Below are positions 34,099 through 45,439 of a stretch of 64,000 bases of DNA, piece by piece. This DNA is from Pardosa pseudoannulata. Its lineage: Eukaryota; Arthropoda; Arachnida; Araneae; Lycosidae. A program made the translations under genes and the position numbers. The stretch is taken from the NCBI GenBank assembly GCA_032207245.1, contig CM063510.1:44322413-44386412 (forward strand). Direction: 5' to 3'. Every line of letters starts with the position of its first letter. Position 1 is the stretch's first letter. The notes below the pieces were generated by a model that saw nothing but the letters and a program-made list of their open reading frames with translations, did no database searches and was not told the DNA's origin.

Positions 34099-35679
34099 CC
34101 GCCTGCTTACGATTGGCGAATATAAATTATAGTAGAAAAATTTCTGTCAACAGGTTTACTGAAACAAATGCTAATAAAATGAGGCCGTATATTTAAACAT
34201 TACATCGAAATAAATTACTATCCTCTCAGCAGAGCTTTTGTGCCAAGCAAACGAATACGTGTGACATCCGCGTTCTAATAAGCTTATGTGAATAATGTTA
34301 CACCAGTATTGTTTCACAACATATATTCATTTCAATTCCTCTGTAACAAATTTTAAAATATTATCTTAAATTAATTGCTAATTTCTAAATGACCTGTCTT
34401 TGTGCAGACAATGACATTAAAAATATACAGAATTTCATTGTTTTGACAGCTTTTGGCTGGGTACTACAAACATTCAGTTAAAATTAAAATATGAATTACT
34501 ATGTGAAATAACTATTGGCAGAGAATTTCCATTAATCCACAATTTGAAATAACTATAAAAGAGGTGCTTAAAATATCCTACTTTAGATATTGCAAATACT
34601 GTTGCTCATAATTTTGTAGTTAAAAATTTTGTTTGATTTATAAAATAACTATTTTTGAATTAAAGAAACTGAAAACAAATAGCATTGGTAATGATTTATT
34701 TCAGTTTAGCACAAAAATAATACCATATAGATGCATGAACATGTTGTAAAATAACTACTATAAAGTGAAAGGTGACATTTCCAAAAAGTTTAATTTAAGA
34801 AAATTGTCTATGCTTTGAAATTCAAATAGAGATGTTAACTATGCTAAACTGTTATAATATAATGGTGTCACCTAAGTTAAAAGTTAAGTTAAAGTAATGG
34901 GCACTTATGGAAGTAACTATATATAAAATTTTTTTTTGTGTGAATCCCAATCTTTAAAACTTTACTGTTATGTTTAAAAAAAAATTATGCTGTACTTTTT
35001 ATATATTAATTTTGATTATGGGTAAAAAAAATTTCATATCGAATGACTTTCAACATTATATAATTTCTAAAATCAAATTCATCAATAAACTAAAGATTAA
35101 GTCATAAATAATTTTATAAATTCTTTTCCTCTAAACTAATATGAAATAACCTGTAGTAGAAAAGGCTTGAATACAATTTACCACTGGGTGTTGTACATCT
35201 TAATTTCATACTTTTATGTGCTTTGAAGTAGTGACTACTTCTCTCAAGAAAAATTGCTCCACTCATGACATCTAACATCCAGTAGACAAGGTTTGGGTTC
35301 TAGATGACAGTAGTTAAACACAAGGACAATTCTTAGCCATTTTGAAAGTAGTATAGCTTTGATGACAGGCAACCTTAGAATTTGAACAACTTTAATAATT
35401 TCACAATTTTTAGTTGACCTTCATTATTGCCATATCACCTATTTTGAGAAATATAGCTCAAGTATAATAGAAAAAAGTACATTTAAGTTAATAATGCATT
35501 GTCTTATACTTAGTAGCATTGTAAGACTTAAAAAAAAGGGGAGGGGGAGACTACATACATTGCTTTATTTTTTTAAATTTGCAGATTTTTAAAAAATAGT
35601 AACAAGCTAATTAAGTTTATCAGTTTGAATTGTTGCTAAGAATTATTTATAATATCAAATATCCACTATGCTATTAGTT
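34099..35679. other. AT-rich non-coding
   Basis: I see no gene, tRNA or repeat structure in this stretch. Confidence 0.5.
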
Positions 35680-36207
35680 AAAAAAATCTAATAGAGACAA
35701 AATAAGATTTAAATCTTGTCTAAGGATAGAATAAAGTAGCCAGTACATATATGTCAACAACACAATTATTTAAAATTGCTTAAAACTATAATTTACCAGT
35801 TTTTTTTTTTCAATAAACTCAACTCTCAAGATGGTCACTAAGAGGCAGACTTAAATCCCATGACAGTAATGGATGCTCACAGCCATTCAGAATCTGCTAT
35901 AATGTGGGTTCTCCAGGCTATACACAAATTTTAGTTAATCAGTTTTTGCTTTAAACTGATAACCTTGAAAATCCTTAAAACAAAATTAAATTCCCACTTC
36001 AATAAAAGGAAAGAATACAGTAAAATATTAAAGTAGCTTGTATGATAAGCAGTGTAGTTGCCAAGTGAAATTGTCCCTCTCAAACTGGAAAAATATAGTT
36101 TTAAGAAATTTAAAATAAATATGTTGTTGACATGTGGTATATACTGGCTTCTTTATTCTATCCTTAGACAAGATTTCAATCTTGTTTTGTCTCTCTCAAG
36201 ATTTTTT
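35680..36207. mobile_element. Non-autonomous DNA element with long TIRs (about 85 bp)
   Basis: The left end 35680-35763 and right end 36122-36207 are inverted copies. Paired blocks include AGAGACAAAATAAGATTTAA / AGAGACAAAACAAGATTGAA, ATCTTGTCTAAGGATAGAAT (identical in both) and AAAG(T/A)AGCCAGTA, ending TGTCAACAACA in both. Identity is roughly 85-90%. The centre is about 360 bp without coding capacity. Long TIRs are typical of Mutator-like or some foldback elements; no clear target duplication is seen, so the superfamily is open. Confidence 0.75.
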
Positions 36208-36329
36208 TTTTATGGAAGCCTTTATTATATAACCACTTTAAAAATGCTATTAGAAACAAAGTGACAAGATACTGTTAATTGTATTTTAAGAACAGAGTCA
36301 GAAATTCAATATTTAAATTGTATAATGTT

Positions 36330-36900
36330 AAGTTTCCTTGTGGATGCAGCAGTAATTCAGACAAGCCAACATTCTGTCATTTGTGTCTGAAGCAACAGCA
36401 TGGTTTGAAATTTTAACATGCTAATTAAAGATTCTACATAAGTACTACCTTATTGGTTTCTGAAGTAAATTCAATTTAAAATATTTACACAGTAGTATAC
36501 TGTAAAAAGTAAATTAAAATTTTTGCATTTAAAAATTTATGAGTAGCTTCAACAACTTACTTTTCAGAACAGCGTTTCTTATAGAAACATTGACCCTGAT
36601 TAAAATATTTTCATTTTTTCATCATCAAGAATTTTAGAGTTTGTTTAATCAAATTCAGTTTTGTTTTTCCTCGCAGCACTGAAAACTTTTATCATGCAGC
36701 ATTACTGTGTGAAAAGATTAATATTTAGTATTATTATTTTTTTGCAAAAATTTGTATTTAATTGCTGAATTAAATACAAATATTTAATAATGTTTTAGCT
36801 GTATAAAAGTTATTTTCATTTTCCAGAGCAATCTGAGGAGTTATCAAATTTTCTCATTTCTCCAGAGCTGTTGGCATGTCTGGTAATTAAGAATCCAGTA
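36330..36900 (-). pseudogene. hAT transposase remnant, copy 1 (heavily decayed)
   Basis: Collinear with 43445-44000 over more than 500 bases: shared blocks include CAAGCCAACATTC, ACCCTGATTAAAATATTT, CAGCA(T/G)TACTGTGTGAAAAGA, TTGTATTTAATTGCTGAATT and AGCAATCTGAGGAGTT. The second copy still encodes a hAT dimerisation motif, so this one is the same gene tail in a more decayed state. Stops and indels break every frame. Confidence 0.6.
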
Positions 36901-37244
36901 AGGGAATGCAGATATCATTGACTTTAAATTTGGTCATTATCCCACCCCCTCCCAATATACACACATATATATGGGGTAAAAGAAAAGGGCGGTTGAAACA
37001 CTCATCATTTTAAGAATGCAGAAATATCAAAATTTCCTATTACGATTCAATAACACCAAAAATCCATTCAATCCATGTAATAACAAGGATTTATCGTTAT
37101 GGCAAACTGAATTGCAATTATAAGTTGGTTGGTTAAGCATGTTATGGCACAGTATTTGTTCAGCACCTTAAGATAAAACAGAAAAGTGCAAAAGTATTTA
37201 AAATATTTCTTAAAAACATGAGACAAATCTAGGAATGAAAATGA
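36901..37244. other. AT-rich non-coding
   Basis: No gene seen. A short (AC)(AT) microsatellite lies at about 36957-36972. Confidence 0.4.
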
Positions 37245-37540
37245 AGTACTTTAATGAAAAACTAAACTCCTTGTTGCAACAGCACACCTTGGGGCCAGGG
37301 CTTGCAGTGCCAATCTTTGTTTTCAAGACCAAGGTTTCTGGAGTGCAAAGCATAGTCCTAATGGTCAACCTCATGTGGAACCACCAGTATTTAGTTCCCA
37401 AACATGCTTGGTTCTCAGTTTGTCTACATACTGAAGGGATGAAAGATTAAGTCAACCTTGCCCAGCCCAAGGATCAATTCTCGGACCTGTGTTGAGGGAG
37501 AACAAGTTGCTAACCCAATGCCACTGGGTCTCACAATAAG
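37245..37540 (-). mobile_element. Second SINE-like repeat (tRNA-like head), minus orientation
   Basis: A block noticeably richer in GC than its surroundings. On the minus strand it starts near 37537 with GAGACCCAGTGGCATTGGGT, where TGGCATTGGG resembles a pol III A box, and about 45 bases later AGAATTGATCC resembles a B box. A body of about 200 bases follows and ends in an A/T-rich tail near 37245. No target duplication was found, and it differs from the main SINE family here. Confidence 0.4.
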
Positions 37541-38040
37541 AAAAAAGATACACAAAATACAGGAAAAAAATATAGATACCTCAATGTGAAAAAATGCTTA
37601 AGTGCATTTGTTATAGCATGCAGTTTTACAATATTCCAGAAATAAAACCAAACTGCTACAAGATTTTTTTTTTTTATTATTTTAACATTGATTTATGACA
37701 TACATAACAGTATACAATAACTTTAGCACACTGAACTGAATGCCTTAATATAATGAAGAGGATGTAGAATACCATCAAAACTCAGTCAACTAAGAGAACT
37801 ATGCTGTGTAAAATATTTTAACATTAAGAAAACTTTTAATCTTATACAAATATAATAAAGAACAATACTTTCAATAGATGAAAATATATGAAAATGACTT
37901 GGAAAAAAAAATACAATAATTTTAAAGTGTGATTATTTGAAAATGACATTTTTTACAATGAAATTCTTCACAAAAAATTCTTATCCAAAATAATACACCA
38001 ATAAAACATAGGAAAAGGAAAAACATAAAAGAGAAAGAAT
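37541..38040. other. AT-rich, likely 3' UTR/flank of the intact GLYR1 gene
   Basis: No other gene seen. A minus-strand AATAAA at 37673-37678 next to an A-rich minus-strand... T-rich plus-strand run could be the polyadenylation signal of the gene at 38041-39702. Confidence 0.35.
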
Positions 38041-39702
38041 CTAATCTACCATCCCTCTAATCCCTTCAAAGATTGCACTGACATCATGGTCACCATATCT
38101 CATTAACTTGCAGTGCTTGTAAACCTCATTAGCAGCTGCAGTGATAGGCATAGGTTGTTCTGCAGTGCTCCCCATCATCAGTCCAAGGCTGAGGTTTCTC
38201 TGAATATGTCTAAGTCGAGTATTGGGTACATACATCTGATTGACCATTGATGTGGCCTTCTGTATTATCGTTTCACTATCAAGAACACCATGACGCAAAA
38301 TTTCCAAGAAGTCATTTGGATCCAGATTTATTCGTTTCAAAAGAGCCAGGGATTCAGCTACTGCAGTATATACTGTACCTACCAACATACTATGAATGAT
38401 GCTGAGCTTTGAAGCATCCCCAACAGTAGACCTCATGTACACATGATGCTTTGACATTGCTTGGAAGCAACTGAGACAATCATTATAAAGACTTTCATCT
38501 CCAGCTGCAAGTACAAACAGTGTTCCTTCTTCAGCCTGATCTCTTGAGCCATGGATTGGAGCTTCCAAGTAACGACCTCCCTTCAATTTAACTTGTTCTC
38601 CAATAGCTTGTGATGTTTCATGGTCTTTTGATGTCATTTCAACAAAGCCCTTGTTTGCACAGCCAGATAATTCCAAGCCCTTGAGAACACCCCAGTTTCC
38701 ATACACCAAAGTCTTGGCAGCATCTGGGTCAGAAACACAACAAAAGGTGATATCTGTGTTTGAAACAACATCAGAAGGGGTAGATGCTTTCTCTGCTCCA
38801 ATAGCAAAAAAATCCTCACATTTTTCAGTTGTCCTATTCCATATTGTTACAGCATGACCTGACTGCAATAGGTTCTTGACAATACCTTTGCCTAATCCTC
38901 CTAATCCCAAGAATCCAATTTTCTTTGATGTAGGTTTTATCATCTTTTGTCTTAGAATTTTATTCTCACTCGTCAAATCAATTTCAGGAGTTTTGGGACG
39001 ATCAATATATGATCTACCTAATAACCCAGCATTTGAGTTATGAGTTGATGTATCATCTGAAAACAATGCTCCCATTTTACTGGTGTTTGAATTTAAACTA
39101 GTAAAAAGATCTTTATAACCCTTTTCTACCTCCCACTTATCCATTCTTGGTGACTTTGAAGCTAATAAGCTACTATCAGGAGAATTATCAGGAGACAATG
39201 GTCGTTTCCCCATAGATCTCTTATATTCTGAGGTCTTTTTTTGAGGCACTTTTCTTTTGATATCCTTTTTAGCAACACTATTAGAATGTGAACTTTTACT
39301 TTTTGGAGAGGCATTTTTAACACTTTCAAAACTTTCATGTGCTTTTGAAACATTTGGAGAATCATCATCACTGGCATACTTTTCAAAGGTACTTTCATTC
39401 TGTTTGTGATATTTTGAAAAATTCTTACTTTCATCAATAATAGTTTCAACAGCACTAAGAAAAATACCCTTTTTTTTATTTTTAGCATATTTCTGGACTA
39501 AGTTGTCATCATGCAGAGAAATATTTTCATCAGGTATATAAGCATGATTTTCATAACCAAAGAAAAAGACATAGTGATGAGCTTTTTTCACTTTTGGTGA
39601 CTTGGAATCACTTGGGGGTTCAATAATTTTACCTGGCCATGGAGGGTAGCCCTTCATTTTGGCCCATACTAAATCTCCAACTTCAAAGCTTTTCGCAACC
39701 AT
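38041..39702 (-). CDS. GLYR1: GLYR1/NPAC-like nucleosome-binding protein, intact
   Basis: Intact 553-aa homologue of GLYR1 (NPAC/NP60; Ndf in flies), a nuclear factor that binds H3K36-methylated nucleosomes and aids transcription elongation. The PWWP domain (about 5-95) shows GDLVWAKMKGYPPWPGKI and YVFFFGYENHAYI. Residues 100-258 form a Ser/Lys-rich linker with basic clusters (KKDIKRKVPQKK). The dehydrogenase-like domain (260-553) has GLGGLG at 266-271, the WNRT strand and AAANEVYK near the end. Lys432 sits at the catalytic-Lys position of beta-hydroxyacid dehydrogenases, but the Asn expected four residues later is Ile436, so enzyme activity is doubtful, as known for GLYR1. The length equals that of human GLYR1. 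There is no intron in the coding region; a splice-acceptor-like TTTTTTATAG ends at 39706, three bases before the ATG. The broken paralogue lies at 8071-9556 on the same strand. Confidence 0.96.
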   Translation of the reverse strand: MVAKSFEVGDLVWAKMKGYPPWPGKIIEPPSDSKSPKVKKAHHYVFFFGYENHAYIPDENISLHDDNLVQKYAKNKKKGIFLSAVETIIDESKNFSKYHKQNESTFEKYASDDDSPNVSKAHESFESVKNASPKSKSSHSNSVAKKDIKRKVPQKKTSEYKRSMGKRPLSPDNSPDSSLLASKSPRMDKWEVEKGYKDLFTSLNSNTSKMGALFSDDTSTHNSNAGLLGRSYIDRPKTPEIDLTSENKILRQKMIKPTSKKIGFLGLGGLGKGIVKNLLQSGHAVTIWNRTTEKCEDFFAIGAEKASTPSDVVSNTDITFCCVSDPDAAKTLVYGNWGVLKGLELSGCANKGFVEMTSKDHETSQAIGEQVKLKGGRYLEAPIHGSRDQAEEGTLFVLAAGDESLYNDCLSCFQAMSKHHVYMRSTVGDASKLSIIHSMLVGTVYTAVAESLALLKRINLDPNDFLEILRHGVLDSETIIQKATSMVNQMYVPNTRLRHIQRNLSLGLMMGSTAEQPMPITAAANEVYKHCKLMRYGDHDVSAIFEGIRGMVD

Positions 39703-39719
39703 AGTCTATAAAAAACACC

Positions 39720-40620
39720 ACCTATGAAGATAAGCATTGCATAAATATAAAAACTTTAAACATCACACATATGTATAGCAATAAATATTTTAATAAGTAT
39801 AAATTTTCAGTCAACATACACATAATTGGAAGTTATTACAATATAAACATATTGAAAAAATGAAAAAGGAAGAAAAATGGTGAATTTTAATAGAGAAGTG
39901 AGACTTTTAAAATCACATCCTTGTTCCAAATATGTCTTTTATTAGCACTGTTTAAACATACCAAAATGTAACAAAAATGCAGAGTTAATTTGATAATAAT
40001 GCTTTTCAAGACATATATCTTTATCTAGGGAATAAATTGAGGTGGAATATATGGGTAAATGCAGCATATCTCCTTTGCATTTGTGGTTATGTGGTTCTAG
40101 ATTAAAAATAGATAATTCTGCTACTGCAAGGGGTAATGACCCAAACAATTTTCAATTGAAAATGGCTGTCATATAAATTTCTTCGATTCCAAAACTGTGA
40201 TAATTTATCACATATGGTCTAAAATGCTGAGGTAAGTTAAAAATAAATAAAATTTAGCTAAAACAGTTATATTACAGCATGTACATAGTTGAGAGTTTAG
40301 ATATTTTAAAAACTTGACAAAAGTGCTTATAAAATCCTGCATTGAAATGTTTCTATTTTGGAGGTTGTTTGTATACGAACCAAACATTTCATTTGGTCTT
40401 TAGATTAGTGAAGGTGAGTAATAACAAATTTTACATGAATGTTTGATTTTGTGTACACATATTCATTTATAAGTATCACAGGTATTTCTCACTCTTCAAT
40501 TATTAATATTAAACATGTTACTAATTTATTCAAAACCAATAAAAATAAAAAAAAGTTTATCTGTTCATTATTTTGTAGTATTTTTTCCAATCTTCATTAT
40601 TTGTAAAATTTAAAACATTT
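39720..40620. other. AT-rich non-coding upstream of GLYR1
   Basis: Probably holds the 5' UTR intron and promoter of the minus-strand gene, but no exon or core promoter element can be pointed to with confidence. Confidence 0.35.
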
Positions 40621-40911
40621 GTTCCACTAAGCTGAATTTTGGGTACAAATGCTGGCATTTTTTTTAGCACTTTGCCGAGTGATGATTGGTTAGCTTCGTC
40701 TAACCTGACAATTGGAGCTTTGTAGTGACAACTCTTGTTCTTTCAGCCCCACTGATACACATGATTTCTGAGGTCACCACCCAGACCTTTGTAATAATTT
40801 CTTTTGCCTTACAGGATTCCTGGAGTTTGGACGTTTCATTTACGAGATCATTTAGTCTTGCATAATCAGGAATTTTATGCTTTTTTCTTTTTGTTTCTGT
40901 CTAGTTATGGA

Positions 40912-41640
40912 TGTTATTTTGAACGTTTTGGCTATAATTAATGTGGTAAAGAAGTATCAGGAGATTTTACAGGGAGGGTAAGGCATATGTAGGGATGAAG
41001 GTGTAATAGGATCAACTTTTGCTTTGCATTTGTTAAACAGGAGGAAATTATTTTATAATTTTTTAAGAGAGGTCGGTCTTATAAAAAGTTAAATATAAAT
41101 GTCCTAAGTGTAGTAGTGAAATGGTTATTACACCTGATAATCGAATTAGCAAAGGCTGTGTTTGGATATGTAGGAATAGGGATTCAGGTAAAGTTTGTGG
41201 TACTACTAGGATAATTAGGGATGGTTTATGGTTCAGTAATTCTAAATTACATCTGGAGGATATTTTTATTTTGGCATTTCATATTTTTAGGGGGACTAGT
41301 TCTACAGCTATTAAGGAATTTAAGTTTCCTGACAGCACAGTGGTCGACTGGAGGCAGTATGTTTGGGAAAAGGTGCTTGATTTTATAGAGACTAGTTCTG
41401 AAAAATTGGGGATGTTGGGAAAATTGTCGAGGTAGAAGAATCAATTCAATACTTATTTGATAAATTGTGCACCTATATAAATGAGGATCTGCTTAATAAA
41501 TTCATGGAAATAATTGCAAACACTGAATGGAAAGAATCTATAACCAAAAAGCCACAAGCCCCCCCCCCAAAAAAAAACGAAAATTTCAAGTAGTATCCAC
41601 ACCAAACAATCAAGAGGCATTCATATCTAATGAGAATTAA
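40912..41640 (+). pseudogene. Merlin transposase, copy 1, catalytic core deleted
   Basis: Matches the intact Merlin transposase at 53841-54911. The start (ATGGATGTT) and the segment VWICRNRDSGKVCGTTRIIRD are recognisable, then FIETSSEKLG, after which the sequence jumps near 41420-41447 to the C-terminal part (YLFDKL, NEDLLNKFMEIIANTEWKE). The residues carrying all three DDE acids are missing. Frameshifts lie between 40980 and 41120. It is a deletion derivative that cannot act as a transposase but may keep its ends. Confidence 0.85.
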
Positions 41641-41677
41641 AAACCTTAAAAATATGTAAAAAACAAAAACAAATTAA

Positions 41678-41681
<4 letters not shown>

Positions 41682-41724
<43 letters not shown>
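41682..41724. repeat. (TA)n microsatellite
   Basis: About 21 uninterrupted TA dinucleotides downstream of the Merlin remnant. Confidence 0.95.
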
Positions 41725-41727
<3 letters not shown>

Positions 41728-42120
41728 AAAAGAAAAATTTTAAGATAAAAAAAGGGGGGTGGGGTGGGAAAATTGGGTGCGGGTCTTTAAGCCTGACTAA
41801 TATGTATTTACTATATACGCGCCCCTCCTTTCATTAATTTCTTGTATGTCCCTTTTTTTAAAAATATTATGTATGTAAAATGTATTTATTTATTGTTGTA
41901 TGTAATAATTATTAAGAGGAGAACCCCCCCAAAGTTTTTTTAATTTGTTTTAAAGAAATTTTAAATATTTATTTTCTATACAAACACATTATAAAACTCA
42001 TTTTTGTTGTGATCCTTTAGTTTTTAAATAGTAAAAATCTGTAAAATATATGATGTGTAACTTCTTGTAGAATTTTGTAATAACTTTGGTTTCTTAAAAA
42101 CAATGTAGTGCCATTCATGG

Positions 42121-42184
42121 TGGGTTTTTTTTTTTTTTTTTTTTTTTTTTACTCTTTCAGAAAATGGGTTTTTGCCAAGATCGC

Positions 42185-42225
<41 letters not shown>

Positions 42226-42240
42226 ATGGTGGCCAGAAGC
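42121..42240. repeat. Poly-T and poly-A runs at the right end of Merlin copy 1
   Basis: A T run at about 42125-42150 and an A run at about 42186-42224 flank GGGTTTTTGCCAAGATCGCC. ACATGGTGGCCAGAAGCAGT follows, matching the ACATGGCGGACGGAAGCGGT found after the A run of the intact Merlin element (55578 onward). The end of the element is therefore probably near 42250. Confidence 0.6.
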
Positions 42241-42259
42241 AGTGTAGATATTGCATCTG

Positions 42260-43440
42260 TCCCGAATTTTGAATTTCTGTTGAAAAACTAACATATTAAA
42301 TTAACCCATTTTTAAAAATTTCTTTTGAATTTAAATCTTTATAATATTGAATATTATACATGACAAGTTTACTTAAAAAAGTAACCAAGAGAAACAAATT
42401 AGTAACAAGGAATCATGAGATTGATCTTTCATATCATGTAACTTCTGACAACATATCCCATCGAAATATATGAAGGTAGAAATCAAAGCTCATACAAGGT
42501 TTCACTTCCCTACTATTCAAGGAAAATTACCTCTAACTGATAAAATGATGGTAATTTTACAAGCACATTAAACAGGACTATTAACATGGAAGTAATCCAC
42601 TGTCTTAAAATGCCTAAATTCGATTACAAAACAATGACGAAGTTACTAGAAGTCGAGGTATGTCAGAAATGTCTTTTACGTCTCATTTCCTTCCATTAAT
42701 TATTTTAAAAGGGTGGTGGAGAGGGAAAAGAATCTTATTTCATGATTTTTAATTTAAAAAAATTCTTTCTATTACATTTATCAAACAATGAATCACATCC
42801 CATTTCACAGTGATATTATACTAAACAAGAATATTATTTTATGCAAAATGGGTATCTAGCTCCCCCTCCCTCCCACCTACACCTTGACTATAACCAATAT
42901 GTTGCAATATTTTCGTGTGAATATGACAGATTTAACTCTTTAAAATAAGCATACATTATTTAATAAACCCAAGTGAGATATTTATTTCATTGGTTAATTA
43001 ATAAAGATTAAAGATTGGCTTGGTTTTTATCTGGAGCACTATAGTCAGTTTATGCTATGCAAAATTGGGATATATTCTGTTTAAAGTTGAATCTAAATGG
43101 ATAAACATACCCATGCCAACTGAGAAAATTGAGCTGAAAAATTCTGATACCGTAAAAGATACCAATATATCTGAGTAGCCCTTATGATAAGGAAAATAAA
43201 AGTATTATAATATTTTGATATTTGATGTTAAAACGAAATGCAATGAAGTTTATAATTGAAATAATATACACAAATATTAATAATTTAGTCTTTTAAGCTT
43301 CTTTCCCTCTATTTAAAGAAATGAAATAAATAAAACTTCTATCATTTCTTCAACACAATGTGCAGCTTAGAAAAAATCAAATTAGAATATGGCATAATGG
43401 AATATGAAAAATGTGGGAGGGAAATGTTTTATTTTTAATC
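42260..43440. other. AT-rich non-coding
   Basis: No gene or repeat structure recognised. Confidence 0.45.
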
Positions 43441-43444
43441 TATA

Positions 43445-44000
43445 ATTAAAATATCAAACAAGCCAACATTCAGGCACCTGTGTCAGGAGCAATAGCGTAG
43501 TTTTAGATTTTAACATCTAATTACACACTAATGCAATTTACATGCCTAATAAACAAAACAGATAATATATATTTTATTGGTTTCTAAATTAAAATTAAAC
43601 ACATAGTAAATTGTAAAGCGTAAATTTGAATTTATGCATTTAACAATGTTTAAGTAGCTTTATTAACTTTAACAATTTTCAGAAAAGGTTTTCTTGTAGC
43701 AACATTTACCCTGATTAAAATATTTACATTTTTCTATCATCAGGGATTCTAGAGTTCTTTTACTCAAATTTGACCTAAATTCAGTTAGGTTTTTCTGCAT
43801 AGTATTGAAAACTCTTTCACATGCAGCAGTACTGTGTGAAAAGAATAATATAATCAGCATTATTCTTCGTAAGACTTTGTATTTAATTGCTGAATTGTGA
43901 TTGTTTAGTCATTCAAAGGTTTTGTCATTTTCTGGATGGAGCAATCTGAGGAGTTTCCAGAGTTATTAATTTTCTCATTTCTCTGGAGTAGTTGGCAGAA
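43445..44000 (-). pseudogene. hAT transposase remnant, copy 2, with C-terminal dimerisation motif
   Basis: On the minus strand, 43860-43669 encodes SHSTAACERVFNTMQKNLTE followed by FRSNLSKRTLESLMIEKCKY, the hAT C-terminal dimerisation region (the S-AACERVFS-type motif). Only this tail is open; the rest of the region is decayed. It is collinear with 36330-36900, and both lie in the same orientation. Confidence 0.72.
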
Positions 44001-45018
44001 TTAAAATATTAATCAATTAATGAATATAATTTATTGAAATACCTATTTTTTTTTAACTTTAATGCATTTTAAAAACGTTTAAGTACAATAGGAAAGTTTG
44101 CAAACTAGTTGCAGCTTCTATAAATTCCTCCAAAGTCATTTTATTGTCCTCCCAGTCAATGCCTTTGGAACTGTCTAAGAAAGAATACAAAAGATCTTTC
44201 CACCATATAAAGAAAAGGCAATTTTAATTTTACATTTAAAAATGAATTTCATGGAATTTGCTATTCATAAATTGATTCTGCTAAGAGCAAACTAATATTT
44301 CTAGATCCAATTATAAATAACTTACCTTACTCTTAAAAGTACTGTTAATAATGTCTTCTAGAACTTCTATCTAGATAAAAACCTAAATAAAAAGTGCAAA
44401 AATTAGGTTATATTATGGCTCAGATATATTAACAGAAATATAATTTTTTAAAAAACACAACATAACTATTAAAAACAAACTACACTACAGTAGCAAATTT
44501 AACAAAAACCAGCTGTGATACTAATTCAAGAACTCTTAGACCAAAATATAAATTAGTAAAAAAGTGTCAACTTTTACAACACATACCTTAATACATAAAT
44601 GCAATAATTAATTTTAGTTACACAATTTTTAAATTGTATCTGCCATTTGATGATGATGATAATACTGGGAATAGTTAATTGCTACGATTCATGACACATG
44701 TAATACAAAATTCACTATTAAGGAAAATTCCTTAAGACTGGTACTTTTATACAGCTACTAAAAACTAGACTATATTTATATGGAATCTTAAAATCTTCAT
44801 ATGAAATTTTTATACCAGTTCCCTAATTTATTAGGCTATCAAAATATTGCTTATGTAAAAATTACACCAGTCTTGAATACATGGTTAAAAATTTAGTTAA
44901 AATTAAAATGATCAATCAATTACCTAGTATTTTTATATTCTGATTTCAAGGGGTTGTCACTATTTTGTCATTTAACTTAGATAGTCATTTAAGTTATAAA
45001 AACAAAAACAAGCACACT
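44001..45018. other. AT-rich non-coding
   Basis: I see nothing that can be assigned. A (GAT)n-like patch lies at 44650-44662. Confidence 0.4.
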
Positions 45019-45235
45019 AGAGGAAAATGCAGGAAAGATTGGACTAAAGATAAATGTAGACGAGACAAAAATGATAAAAATTAAAAGCAGTAAAAAAATA
45101 AATAAATAAATAAAAATAAATAAATGATAGGGAAAGAGAAGTTGACAATTTTAAATACCTAGAAATGTACATTTCTGAAGGAGATACAGATGATATAAAA
45201 ACAAGAATTAAAAAGGCACAATATGTAATTGAACT
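45019..45235 (+). pseudogene. LINE reverse-transcriptase C-terminal fragment
   Basis: The plus-strand reading contains AGKIGLKINVDETKMIKIKS and, after an A/T microsatellite (AAAT)n at 45095-45125, EVDNFKYLEMYISEGDTDDI then KTRIKKAQY. This is the conserved region after the RT active site of endonuclease LINEs (GLKINxxKTKxM ... FxYLGxxIS). It is a short 5'-truncated piece cut on the right by repeat family X. It differs from the LINE at 27054-32897. Confidence 0.65.
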
Positions 45236-45386
45236 TGAAACCTTTTTTTTTGTCCAAAATATGTTTTGAAATTGGGTAAACTTAATACACAAATTGTAAA
45301 CATCACTTGGCGACAATTTGGCGATCCCTTGTACAGAAATAGTGCCAAAAACATGGCGGTGGGGCCCCCGGAATTGGGAATTTACC
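45236..45386 (+). repeat. Repeat family X, copy 3 (right part only)
   Basis: GTCCAAAATATGTTTTGAAA through CACTTGGCGACAATTTGGCG to CGGAATTGGGAATTTACC is nearly identical to 45530-45683, offset by about 294 bases. Confidence 0.8.
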
Positions 45387-45439
45387 ATAACCAACTAATG
45401 CTTATATTTTGCTTTATTTGCACTTATTGCAAAAATTCC

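Noticed and set aside
39162..39488. 108-codon minus-strand frame inside GLYR1
   Set aside because: Out-of-frame shadow of the Lys-rich GLYR1 linker.
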